A stretch of DNA of 64,000 bases from Fibrobacter sp. UWB13 (lineage in GTDB: Bacteria > Fibrobacterota > Fibrobacteria > Fibrobacterales > Fibrobacteraceae). The stretch lies in contig NZ_FXAX01000001.1 of assembly GCF_900177805.1 (NCBI RefSeq), forward strand, positions 2,232,001-2,296,000, written 5' to 3'. The notes beneath the pieces were generated by a model. The model ran no database searches and had not been told where the DNA came from. It saw nothing but the letters and a program-made list of their open reading frames with translations. Position 1 is the stretch's first letter; every line of letters starts with the position of its first letter. Positions 7,909 to 16,149 of the stretch are shown here, one piece after another. The position numbers and the translations under genes were made by a program.

Positions 7909-10863
7909 CTATAGATCCTCTACTATCGCCTTCAAATTTTCCTGTTTGAGCTGCTTTTTAAAGCAAACTTTCACACCTTCACTTTCCAAATTCTCAAAGA
8001 ACACCTTAGCAGATTCAATCTTGATTTTTTCGCCACCGCGTAAATCAGTCTCTGCATTTTCAACGTCCTTACACTCTACGATGAGATTCAACTCATTTTT
8101 ATCTTTACGACGAACGATGTACATAAAGTCAGGGCTATAAGTTTCACCCAAGATAGTGGGAATGCGAACGGTACTTTTCGGAATTTTTCCGTAAACTTCG
8201 ACGCCTTCCACATCGTTTAAGATGTCGTCTTTTTCAAGTGGAGAATCATAAGCAATGCTATCATAGAGATATTTTTCAGGAACTTCGCCCACATCCATGA
8301 ATTTACCAACAAGTCCCAAAGTGATAAACTCTTCGGAACTCCCATCAGCCTTGTTAAGGGTGGTTTTCTTAATGCGAGTACGCTCCACTTTTTGATAGGA
8401 AAAACGCCCCATCAACTTTTCAAGTTTCCAGCGATGGATTTCTGCGCAAATATTTTTAAGGCTTTGTTCGTTGAACATCGGCTCTCCGCCGTCTTGAACG
8501 AATTTGCATATTGCCTGGTGCATTGCGACAACAGGAACGGATTCTTTTTGCTGAATTCTCTGCAAAAATTTTCCGTAGCCGATTTTTCTTTCCACTTCAT
8601 AACTGTTGCCGCTAGAATCATGCAGCTTTGCAACGCCATTTTGCGTAGTAACCTTTTGACGAATACTTTGCGCGACTGTTATTGCAAAAAGATCTTGCTT
8701 GATAAGGGCCGGCAAAGCATTCTCTAACTCGTCATTCAATTTGTCATCGAATGTGAGTAGGTAATGCTCGTTCATCTTAAGCCAAAGATTCTTCAACTGG
8801 TTATAGCGACCGCTTCTAATCTTGATTTTATCGCAGCCATTTTTCTTGTTGCGGTCAATAATTTTGCGACTTGTGTCACAAACCTTAAATAAGTCGGGGT
8901 ACTCAGACGCAAATTCGTTGACCTTTTCTGGATTCACAGGGAGTCCCGGCATATCCCCTTTGCGCATCTTGACGAATTTTTTCCCAAGAAGTTCTGAAAG
9001 CAGGTCTTCTGCTTCAATTCCGTTTTTCTGAGCAAATTCTTCAATTTGTTCATCAGTGATGAACATCAACTCTTCGCGTTCACCGTTGATTTCCGCAATA
9101 AGCTTGTCGGCAAATTCCTTTTCGGTATAGTCAACGATATAGTTTAACGTAAATTCTTCGTCTGTAATGCGTTTCCCGAATTCATTTACAGGGAGGCGAA
9201 GCCCACGACCCACTTCTTGCAACTTGCTGATTTCAGAACCACTACTACGGAGTTTCGCAATTGTGAATACGTTCGGATTATCCCAGCCTTCCTTGAGCGT
9301 CCACTTGGAGAAAATAAACCTTCTCAAGTTATCCATTGAAAGTAACTTTTTCTTGTCGTGTAGGATTTCTGAAATCTCTTGAGCAACGGATTCTTCGCTA
9401 CTTGAGTTATCCTGCGCAAAATAGCCGCCATGTGTTGCAGAAATATCGGTGAGCGATTTTTGCAGATATCCGCAATATGGATCTGTTTCTTTTAAACCTT
9501 CGATTTTTTTGTTGATTTCTGCTTTCAAGATTTTCTCAAACGAGCGTCGCAAAGCGCCGTTGTCATGTCGATAGGCGGAAATGTCATCAATAAAGAAGAG
9601 TGCAAGAGTTTTTATCTTGTCTTCGCGATTGAAATTCTGCTCTTCCGTCTCCAAATGTCGGCGTATTGCCATACGCATCATGGCTTCTTGATAGGTTGTA
9701 GCATACATATCAGGTGTAAGGGTGTCCCCGACCTTTAGTACCACACCATTAGAAAGATGAATTTCGTTCTTGTCAAAATCTTCTATGATAAGGTTTCCAA
9801 AGTTCTCATGAATTTCGGAAAGAGGAATCCCAAGAGCCAATGTCTTTCGATGTGATTTGCCAAGGGCATCTTCCCATGAGAATCTTGTTTCGCAGTTGTC
9901 CTTGTCTATTTTGGTAATCTCTGCAACCTTGACCTTGATGTTTTCCGCATCCTTTAGCGGATTGAGATGTTCCTTTGCGATTCCCTTGATAAGGTTCTTA
10001 TTGAAGGATTCGTATGCATCAAGGTTATAAACTAGGTTCTTGTAATCCTTGACAATTCTCTTCTCTTTTCCTCTGCCAACAGTCATTTCGGGGAATGTCG
10101 CTCCAAAACGAATCAGCATTTGCGGACAGAGATTCATGATGGCGTCCATGGCCTTGTTTCCATCAGAAAAACGATGTGGTTCGTCAATAATAACGATGGG
10201 GCGCGTCGCTTTCAGGGCTTCTAAGGGACAGTAAAAATTGTCTATACCATAATCAAAATCGTCATTCTTGTAATTGGAATTGGTTAGTAGCGCACTATTA
10301 AGCAACAGAACAGAAATATATCGTTCTGATTCTCCAGGATTTTGATAAAACCCTGAAACCGCAGAAGGGAAAAGTTTCTTTTTCTTGTTGCCCTTTTGCT
10401 CCGATCCTTCAAATAGGCGAATTTCTGCGCCATATCCGCATGTGTCACGAAAATGCCTGCGTACGTCGGGATCTTCTATGAAGTTTTTTGCACCCGCCTT
10501 AATTGCTTTTCCGGGAACAATCAGGATAAATTTTGAAACACCCAACTGTTTGTGCAATTCATGAATAGTTTCAGTATAGACGTATGTTTTGCCCGTACCC
10601 GTTTCCATCTTAACGTCAATATAAAGGCATGGCATCGAGGCGACTCCCGCTGCTTTTTGTGCCGTGGTAAAGCCTTTCATATTGGGTTGAAAGTCTTTTT
10701 GAATTTTGCTCAATTCAGCCTGAAGCTTGGAGTCGTTTGGATAGATATCGCAGTTGGCGAAGTGGTTGAGCGAATGTTCTGCATGCAAAGTTCCTGTCAA
10801 CGCAAGAATTCTTTCAATTGCTTCACGCTGGTGCGGCAGATTTTGTTCAAATTGAAATTCCAT
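7909..10863 (-). CDS. res: Type III restriction enzyme, Res subunit
   Basis: 984 aa from the ATG at 10863 (MEFQFEQNLPHQREA). This start lies 7 nt after the mod stop; upstream in-frame codons overlap mod. Superfamily 2 helicase motifs are visible: Walker A region METGTGKTYVYTE (about residue 85), DEAD-box variant VIIDEPHRF, and motif VI QEVGRGLRLPV. The C-terminus carries a PD-(D/E)XK nuclease (YSPDFMYIV ... LIVECKD). It cuts DNA when two unmethylated sites converge, using ATP-driven translocation, and needs Mod for recognition. The length is normal for Res and no frame break was seen, so the enzyme is probably active. Confidence 0.92.
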   Translation of the reverse strand: MEFQFEQNLPHQREAIERILALTGTLHAEHSLNHFANCDIYPNDSKLQAELSKIQKDFQPNMKGFTTAQKAAGVASMPCLYIDVKMETGTGKTYVYTETIHELHKQLGVSKFILIVPGKAIKAGAKNFIEDPDVRRHFRDTCGYGAEIRLFEGSEQKGNKKKKLFPSAVSGFYQNPGESERYISVLLLNSALLTNSNYKNDDFDYGIDNFYCPLEALKATRPIVIIDEPHRFSDGNKAMDAIMNLCPQMLIRFGATFPEMTVGRGKEKRIVKDYKNLVYNLDAYESFNKNLIKGIAKEHLNPLKDAENIKVKVAEITKIDKDNCETRFSWEDALGKSHRKTLALGIPLSEIHENFGNLIIEDFDKNEIHLSNGVVLKVGDTLTPDMYATTYQEAMMRMAIRRHLETEEQNFNREDKIKTLALFFIDDISAYRHDNGALRRSFEKILKAEINKKIEGLKETDPYCGYLQKSLTDISATHGGYFAQDNSSSEESVAQEISEILHDKKKLLSMDNLRRFIFSKWTLKEGWDNPNVFTIAKLRSSGSEISKLQEVGRGLRLPVNEFGKRITDEEFTLNYIVDYTEKEFADKLIAEINGEREELMFITDEQIEEFAQKNGIEAEDLLSELLGKKFVKMRKGDMPGLPVNPEKVNEFASEYPDLFKVCDTSRKIIDRNKKNGCDKIKIRSGRYNQLKNLWLKMNEHYLLTFDDKLNDELENALPALIKQDLFAITVAQSIRQKVTTQNGVAKLHDSSGNSYEVERKIGYGKFLQRIQQKESVPVVAMHQAICKFVQDGGEPMFNEQSLKNICAEIHRWKLEKLMGRFSYQKVERTRIKKTTLNKADGSSEEFITLGLVGKFMDVGEVPEKYLYDSIAYDSPLEKDDILNDVEGVEVYGKIPKSTVRIPTILGETYSPDFMYIVRRKDKNELNLIVECKDVENAETDLRGGEKIKIESAKVFFENLESEGVKVCFKKQLKQENLKAIVEDL

Positions 10864-10870
10864 AAACACC

Positions 10871-12751
10871 TCAGTAACGGATTTCAAGGTGAATGTCAAT
10901 GCCGTCAACGTTCTTGATGTTGGCTTTCAGCGTATCCAGTGTCGTCATGCCGAAACTGTAGCCGAAAAGAACGATATGCTTTGGCTTGAAGTTTTTATCT
11001 TCATCGTATTTTTTGAACAATTCCTTAACATGTTTGCCATCTATGCCACTATTGATGAGATAGAGATAATCATTCACCTTGTAAGCAGTATAACCGTTCA
11101 AGTCAATTTTTTCAACATTTGCATTGAACGTATGACCATCATCAACCATCCATGTAGCAAGAACTGTTTCTGCACCAAACTGTTTCAAAATTGTTGCTTC
11201 GCCGAAATTCGGATTGGGTTCAAAATTCTTGATGCTGTCAAGTGATTTTTCAGCAGGTTTTTGAATGATGTAGTGTTTAAAACCGAAATCGCATTTACTG
11301 TCGGGATGTTCTTCCTTGATTTTCGCTGCAGCGCGGCGAATTCGTTCCATGCCGATTTGGTCTATTGTTTTGTAACCAGCCTTAAAAGCTTCACTTTGCT
11401 CTGGGCATGATGCTGAAATTTGAACCACAATAAATTTACAATTACCATTTTCTTCTGCATTTTGCCGCATCACAGCATGTGCTGTTGTTCCTGAGCCACT
11501 GAAGAAATCGAGAACAATATCCGAATCTTGCAAATTTGCAAGATTCATTACTCTTGACAACAATTTCGTTCCCTTAGGATTATCAAACATACCCTTCCCT
11601 ATCACTGAAGCTAATTCTTCATTATTTTCATGGGTATGACCAACATCAGAATATTTTAGAATACTCCCAGGAACGACTCCCTTCTCAGAGACCTCAGACA
11701 AATAAGTTTTTTTGTCAACTCCTCCATTTTTATTAAAATAAAGCTCATTTTGTTCATATAACTTCAACAAAGTATCTTTTGAATATCTAGGAAAACGCCC
11801 CTGAGGACATTTCCACGTAATCCCATTGCTAAAAGTAATATCATATTTTGATTTTTCCGTTCCACTTTTCGCATGCAATGGAGTAGCCTTCCAGGGTCCC
11901 TTAGGATCGTTATCGCGATTTTTATATGAAGCGTTTTGTTCTTCCGTTCTTTCCAATCGTCCTATCTTAAACGACTCTATTTTTCTAGCATAAAACAAAA
12001 CATATTCATGTTGCGAAGATACATATTGAGAATCGTTTGAAACAGTATATTTACTTTCCCAAATCATATCAGCAACAAAATTTTCTTCTCCAAAAATTTC
12101 ATCGCATAAAATCTTCAAATTCGCCTGTTCGTTATCATCAATAGAAATAAAGATTACACCATCATCTTTCAACAAATCACGAGCCAATTTCAAACGAGGA
12201 TACATAAACGTGAGCCATGCCGCATGAGAGCGTGAACCACGCTTTCGCATATTCATAATTTTTTCAACTTGAGCATCATCATCCAAGCCCAATTTTTCTT
12301 TCAAATCTTTTTCAGTAAAATCAAAAGAATCGTTATAGACAAAGTCGTCAGAACCAGTGTTGTATGGAGGATCAATATAGATGCACTTGACTTGACCTTC
12401 ATAAGAATGACGTAAGTGTTTAAGCACTTCCAAATTGTCACCCGACAAATAGAGGTTTTCGCTATTCTTATTTTCCGATTTACGATTATTTTCTTCATCA
12501 GGAGTGATAACCGTTTCTGTGTCAAGGGCGTAAAGCAGACGTGCATAATCTTTGCCCAAAAAATTGAACGTTTCGCGTTCTTCCGTCACAAGTTTCGGAT
12601 CGCCCACTGCACATTCGGCCCAATAGCGGATGGCATCAGCATCAATAGAGCCGTCTTTCGCAATGACACCAGGAATCAGGGATTTTAGTTTTTTCAGAAG
12701 GTCTGCATTTGGGTTTACCCTTCCGTTTTTCTCAATAATGTCACGCACCAT
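10871..12751 (-). CDS. mod: Type III DNA methyltransferase, Mod subunit
   Basis: 626 aa. Beta-class N6-adenine methyltransferase order: catalytic DPPY motif (YIDPPYNTGSDDFVYND, about residue 128) before the SAM-binding motif (FFSGSGTTAHAVM). The variable target-recognition segment lies between them. It methylates host sites and gives specificity to Res, encoded 7 nt downstream. No simple-sequence repeats of the phase-variable kind were seen in the gene. The ATG at 12751 is preceded by GAGGAG, part of which pairs in a hairpin (12760-12779). A long structured leader shared with hsdM lies upstream, so translation or transcription of mod may be RNA-controlled. Confidence 0.93.
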   Translation of the reverse strand: MVRDIIEKNGRVNPNADLLKKLKSLIPGVIAKDGSIDADAIRYWAECAVGDPKLVTEERETFNFLGKDYARLLYALDTETVITPDEENNRKSENKNSENLYLSGDNLEVLKHLRHSYEGQVKCIYIDPPYNTGSDDFVYNDSFDFTEKDLKEKLGLDDDAQVEKIMNMRKRGSRSHAAWLTFMYPRLKLARDLLKDDGVIFISIDDNEQANLKILCDEIFGEENFVADMIWESKYTVSNDSQYVSSQHEYVLFYARKIESFKIGRLERTEEQNASYKNRDNDPKGPWKATPLHAKSGTEKSKYDITFSNGITWKCPQGRFPRYSKDTLLKLYEQNELYFNKNGGVDKKTYLSEVSEKGVVPGSILKYSDVGHTHENNEELASVIGKGMFDNPKGTKLLSRVMNLANLQDSDIVLDFFSGSGTTAHAVMRQNAEENGNCKFIVVQISASCPEQSEAFKAGYKTIDQIGMERIRRAAAKIKEEHPDSKCDFGFKHYIIQKPAEKSLDSIKNFEPNPNFGEATILKQFGAETVLATWMVDDGHTFNANVEKIDLNGYTAYKVNDYLYLINSGIDGKHVKELFKKYDEDKNFKPKHIVLFGYSFGMTTLDTLKANIKNVDGIDIHLEIRY

Positions 12752-12756
12752 AACGG

Positions 12757-12779
12757 CTCCTCGTATAAAAGTTTACGAG
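12757..12779 (-). promoter_or_regulatory. Hairpin overlapping the mod ribosome-binding site
   Basis: In the mod transcript CTCGTA (12779-12774) pairs with TACGAG (12765-12760). The GAGGAG ribosome-binding site (12762-12757) overlaps the last bases of the stem, so folding would partly hide it. The hsdM gene has a comparable start-site hairpin after the same kind of leader. Confidence 0.5.
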
Positions 12780-12800
12780 TCCGCTCTACTCTGTGTCTCA

Positions 12801-13022
12801 ATGCCCACAAAACAAAAAAGGCGTGGCATCGTTAGCACTTACCGTCACAGAGGGCTACCACACCCTTTCGCATAATAAGCACAAAACGACCCACGCCCCA
12901 TACGGGACGTGAGCGTTCGTCTTATCCTCATGCGTTTTGAAAGTGGTAGTTTCTGTGGCGAGAATAAGAGACGAATCTCAAAATTTTAGTCGCTCCGCAC
13001 CATTCGGTACAGAGCTATGTCA
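12801..13022 (-). ncRNA. Structured leader RNA upstream of mod (copy 1 of 2)
   Basis: Read leftward. P0 hairpin 13015-12992 (GCTC/GAGC ends). A 131-nt rod 12968-12838 is closed by CTTA/TAAG. Inside it are P1 CACAGA/TCTGTG, P2 CTACCAC/GTGGTAG, P3 CGCAT/ATGCG and the terminal hairpin CACGTCCC/GGGGCGTG. A T-loop hairpin ATGCCAC...GTGGGCAT lies at 12829-12801. Copy 2 before hsdM has the same elements at almost the same lengths but different stem bases. Conserved unpaired blocks include GTGGGTCGTT and GGTAAGTGC. A TATATAT -10-like box precedes TTGACATAGC at the presumed 5' end. I know of no named RNA family that fits. Confidence 0.7.
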
Positions 13023-13053
13023 ATGGGAAATATATAAACAAATCTCTAATTAC

Positions 13054-13065
13054 ACCGAATTCGGT
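13054..13065. promoter_or_regulatory. 12-bp palindrome between mod leader and small gene
   Basis: ACCGAATTCGGT is a perfect palindrome in the divergent promoter region. Its right half extends to ATTCGGTACA (13059-13068), repeated at 13001-13010 within the P0 hairpin of the leader. It is a possible operator; no cognate protein is identified. Confidence 0.35.
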
Positions 13066-13122
13066 ACAATAAAAATGGCGATTTCACCATAATTATTCAA
13101 GCTATTGACGGAGAGTTCCAAA

Positions 13123-13398
13123 ATGTCTAATTTGACAAAAGAAGAATTCGAGGCGTACCAGAAAGTGTACCATAAGGAATATGATCATAACGCCATGGTA
13201 GATGGCATTTTCGAAGAATTCGCGGACGAAATCAACGCGAAGGTGGTTTCGAGCGTTCAAGACCGCGAACGAGAAATGGCTCGCAACATGCTCGCCGAAG
13301 GTGATTCTGTAGAAAAAATTTCTAGAATCACCAAGCTTTCCGAAAGGGAAGTACTCAAGCTGAAGAAAGAACTTGAGAAAACTGAAGAAGCGAAATAG
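13123..13398 (+). CDS. Small acidic protein with C-terminal helix-turn-helix-like motif
   Basis: 91 aa from the ATG at 13123, with GGAG upstream. The tail (MARNMLAEGDSVEKISRITKLSEREVLKLK) resembles the short C-terminal segment found on many Rpn/PD-(D/E)XK transposase-like and related proteins of gut bacteria. The nuclease domain is absent. It may be a leftover C-terminus given a new start, or a genuine small protein. It is convergent with the methyltransferase gene, 3 nt apart, and its last codons lie in the 69-nt island repeat. It lies divergent from the mod leader and could be a regulator, but that is speculation. Confidence 0.5.
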   Translation: MSNLTKEEFEAYQKVYHKEYDHNAMVDGIFEEFADEINAKVVSSVQDREREMARNMLAEGDSVEKISRITKLSEREVLKLKKELEKTEEAK

Positions 13399-13453
13399 TC
13401 TTCATTTTCCGCATTCCACGTAGGCTAAATCAATCCGCCCCTTGATAACGCAA
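13385..13453. repeat. 69-nt direct repeat, right end of the type III R-M island
   Basis: Partner of 7827-7895. It contains the end of the small gene at 13123 and the last codons of the intact methyltransferase gene. Confidence 0.8.
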
Positions 13454-13998
13454 TTTTCCGTTATCGTCCAGCCATTCCCTTTCAAGAAAGACTTGTATTC
13501 GTCTTCCGTCCATTCGTGCGCAAAGCGAACACCGACAAGACTCAAAAGCTTTTGCCACAAGTTTCTTTTGCCGTCAGCAGGGAATATAAAGTTCGGAGCT
13601 ATCAGCACGCCGTCATCTTTCAAGACGCGGCGGATTTCCGCAAGCGCCTTCGAGGGCTCCGGGATAATGTGGAGTGCATTCGCAATCACGACGACATCAA
13701 AAGCGTTGTCCATGAACCGCAACGAAGTCGCATCAGCCACTTCAAAACGCACATTCTCCGGATTCTTCGCCTTGCGAGCCGTCTCAATCATCTTCGGAGC
13801 AAAATCAGTCGCCACCACATGATTTGCATGCGGAGCAATATGCCGCGCAATCATCCCCGGACCCGTTGCAAGCTCAAGCACATCCTTGCCCCGCGCGACC
13901 TCGCCAATTCGCCCATACATAAAATCATAAATATCCTTCTGCGAACGCATCGCGAATTCATAAACCGGCGCAAAGATATCCCAAATGTTCTTACTCAT
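13402..13998 (-). CDS. Class I SAM-dependent methyltransferase
   Basis: 198 aa from the second of two adjacent ATGs (13998). AGGAG sits at better spacing for it than for the ATG at 14001. SAM-binding motif I is VLELATGPG (about residue 40), an acidic motif II follows (VVATDF), then FDVVVIANALHIIPEP and a C-terminal substrate region. It is typical of UbiE/small-molecule methyltransferases; the substrate is unknown. Its 3' end is duplicated as a fragment at 7844-7895, so this gene is the apparent target of the R-M island insertion and was rebuilt intact at the right end. Confidence 0.85.
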   Translation of the reverse strand: MSKNIWDIFAPVYEFAMRSQKDIYDFMYGRIGEVARGKDVLELATGPGMIARHIAPHANHVVATDFAPKMIETARKAKNPENVRFEVADATSLRFMDNAFDVVVIANALHIIPEPSKALAEIRRVLKDDGVLIAPNFIFPADGKRNLWQKLLSLVGVRFAHEWTEDEYKSFLKGNGWTITENCVIKGRIDLAYVECGK

Positions 13999-14009
13999 CA
14001 TTTTCTCCT

Positions 14010-14045
14010 AAAAAACGCACTCTCCTCATGACAAGGAAAGTGCGC
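14010..14045 (-). terminator. Intrinsic terminator after the hydrolase gene
   Basis: Read leftward, a CGCACTTTCC / GGAGAGTGCG stem (14044-14035 with 14025-14016) is followed by a run of T. It lies between the hydrolase stop and the methyltransferase start. Confidence 0.75.
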
Positions 14046-14071
14046 TAACCGATTAAAACAAAATCTAGTTA

Positions 14072-15253
14072 TTAAAAGTTCTGTGCAACGACAATTTGCT
14101 TCCGCAAAATGGCACCATCCAAGAATTCAAACATCGTGCGGTATGCTTTATCGCGGACATCCTTACGCGAAAGGAACAAGTCGTGCATGCCGTCCGTAAT
14201 CGTTACAGTCGTGACATCGTTACCCAATTTCGGAGCCCACTTTTCAAGGAGATTCACATCGAGCATGCAATCGCAACGCATGTAGTCGTCATCCCACTTG
14301 ACCGTGTTCACCGTACAGCCGCTACGCATCATGAGAACAGGAGCCTTGATCTGCATTCCCGCATGGATCCACTTGATGCCGCGAGTTGTCGCACGGAGGT
14401 ATCCAAAATACTGTTGTGGCCATTCATCGCTTTTCAATTTACGATTGAATTCCCACTCGCCCTTTTCACTTTTCAAAAGAGATATGTTGTACTTAGGGGC
14501 TTCCTGTTTCGGAGCGGGTGCATCGGGCAACAACAGCGCAATATCCGAGAATACAGGGAACGCCACATTGCGGACAAACCAGCTATTTTTATAATCCAGG
14601 AACGGACTATTCAAAACGAGAGCTGCAAAATCTTCGCTATTACGTTCATTCAAGTAATTCGGCGTGATCAACCCACCCTGCGAATGGCCGAGAATGACAA
14701 ACGGCAATTTTGCATTTGAGCCTTTCGCAGCAATACTCTTGCTAAGCGCAATAGCCGCATCCAATTCCGCATAGTATTCCTTGACGCTACGCATATCCGA
14801 ACGCGGCTCGCCTTCACTATACGAACGACCATTGTAATGCAAGTCAATTGCAAAGAACGCAAAACCCGCAGAATCCGATTTTTCCGCAAGTTCTTCCTGG
14901 AAGAAGTAATCATTGTAGCCATGCACGTACAAGATAATTCCACGCGGATTCGGTTCATGCCTCAACGCACGCGGAGAACTTCCGTAAGGATATTCAATCA
15001 GCGTCGCATGGAAATCTTTATCATACGGCTTTACGTCAATCGGATAAACCTGATAAGGTTCGCCAAGTTCCGGGTCCACAGCCTTCAGCGGCAAAGCGTT
15101 ATCAATAACAGTCTGCAATGTAGCAGCCGAGAGTTGCTTACTGTAAGCCTCATCTCGTTTCTTTTCCTTGCAAGCTGCAAGGCACGCATTTGCAGAAGTT
15201 GTAAAAAGCAATACGACAGAGGCCGCGACAACAAAAGACTTTAACTTATTCAT
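14072..15253 (-). CDS. Secreted alpha/beta hydrolase, lipase/esterase-like
   Basis: 393 aa from the ATG at 15253 (MNKLKSFVVAASVVLLF). A signal peptide is followed by a Cys-rich mature start (ANACLAAC), so it may be lipid-anchored. The body shows the monoacylglycerol-lipase-like pattern: oxyanion segment LYVHGYNDYFFQ, nucleophile GHSQGG (about residue 190) and a late His in TDGMHDLFLSR. It hydrolyses an ester or similar bond in the periplasm or at the cell surface; the substrate is unknown. It stands alone, with its own terminator downstream. Confidence 0.8.
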   Translation of the reverse strand: MNKLKSFVVAASVVLLFTTSANACLAACKEKKRDEAYSKQLSAATLQTVIDNALPLKAVDPELGEPYQVYPIDVKPYDKDFHATLIEYPYGSSPRALRHEPNPRGIILYVHGYNDYFFQEELAEKSDSAGFAFFAIDLHYNGRSYSEGEPRSDMRSVKEYYAELDAAIALSKSIAAKGSNAKLPFVILGHSQGGLITPNYLNERNSEDFAALVLNSPFLDYKNSWFVRNVAFPVFSDIALLLPDAPAPKQEAPKYNISLLKSEKGEWEFNRKLKSDEWPQQYFGYLRATTRGIKWIHAGMQIKAPVLMMRSGCTVNTVKWDDDYMRCDCMLDVNLLEKWAPKLGNDVTTVTITDGMHDLFLSRKDVRDKAYRTMFEFLDGAILRKQIVVAQNF

Positions 15254-15358
15254 GCGTCTACGATACAAAAATGTAATCGTTTACGCTACTCCAATTAGAC
15301 CTTCAAAACTCCAGCGCGTTTTTTGAAATTGTCAAGTTTTAATACTATCTTTTTTCGT

Positions 15359-16147
15359 ATGACTCAACCTATTTTACCCATTATTCAAGGCCTCACCATT
15401 CCGTTTTTAGGGACGGTTCTCGGCGCAGCATGCGTGTTCTTTATTCGCGGGCAGATGAAGCAGAACCTCAAGCGCGGACTTTTAGCATTTGCGGCTGGCG
15501 TCATGGTAGCGGCATCCGTCTGGAGTCTGCTCCTCCCGGCCATCAGCGCCAGCGAACATTTGGGGAAATTATCATTTGCACCCGCCGCAGTCGGATTTTG
15601 GGCAGGTATTTTATTTCTATTCATTTTGGATAAAATCACACCGCATTTGCATTTGGGCAGTCAAACTCCCGAAGGTCCGAGAGCAAAACTTAAACGCACC
15701 ACGATGCTCACGCTCGCGGTAACGCTCCACAACTTGCCCGAAGGCATGGCAGTCGGCATCGTTTTCGCAGGTTGGCTTTCCGGGAATGTCGCCATCACGC
15801 TCTCGGCCGCATTCGCTCTTTCCATCGGTATCGCGATACAAAACTTCCCTGAAGGAGCAGTCGTTTCGCTCCCGTTAAAAGCCGAAGGCGCGACACGCAA
15901 AAAAGCATTTGCACTCGGAGCGCTCTCCGGAGCTGTCGAACCCATCGGAGCCTTGATTACCTTAATCGCCGCCGAAATCCTTTCGCCATTTATGCCCTAC
16001 CTGCTCTCGTTTGCGGCAGGCGCAATGATTTACGTTGTCGTTGAAGAAATGCTCCCCGAAGTGAGCGAAGGCGACCACTTTGACGCAGGCACTATCCTCT
16101 TCGCCGTCGGCTTCACGCTCATGATGGCACTCGACAGCGCACTTTAA
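15359..16147 (+). CDS. ZIP-family divalent metal transporter
   Basis: 262 aa from the ATG at 15359. There is no clear ribosome-binding site; an in-frame TTG at 15323 is the alternative. Eight hydrophobic helices are seen. Helix IV holds LHNLPEGMAVGIVF and helix V IQNFPEGAVVSLPL, the paired HNxPEG/QNxPEG metal-binding motifs of ZIP proteins of the GufA/ZupT type. It takes up zinc, iron or manganese across the inner membrane. It converges with the ATPase gene, only 2 nt apart. Confidence 0.9.
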   Translation: MTQPILPIIQGLTIPFLGTVLGAACVFFIRGQMKQNLKRGLLAFAAGVMVAASVWSLLLPAISASEHLGKLSFAPAAVGFWAGILFLFILDKITPHLHLGSQTPEGPRAKLKRTTMLTLAVTLHNLPEGMAVGIVFAGWLSGNVAITLSAAFALSIGIAIQNFPEGAVVSLPLKAEGATRKKAFALGALSGAVEPIGALITLIAAEILSPFMPYLLSFAAGAMIYVVVEEMLPEVSEGDHFDAGTILFAVGFTLMMALDSAL

Positions 16148-16149
16148 AA

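Noticed and set aside
12801-13022. SAM or SAH riboswitch as the identity of the R-M leader
   Set aside because: None of the conserved core sequences of known SAM/SAH riboswitches is visible. A new ligand or protein-binding role remains open.
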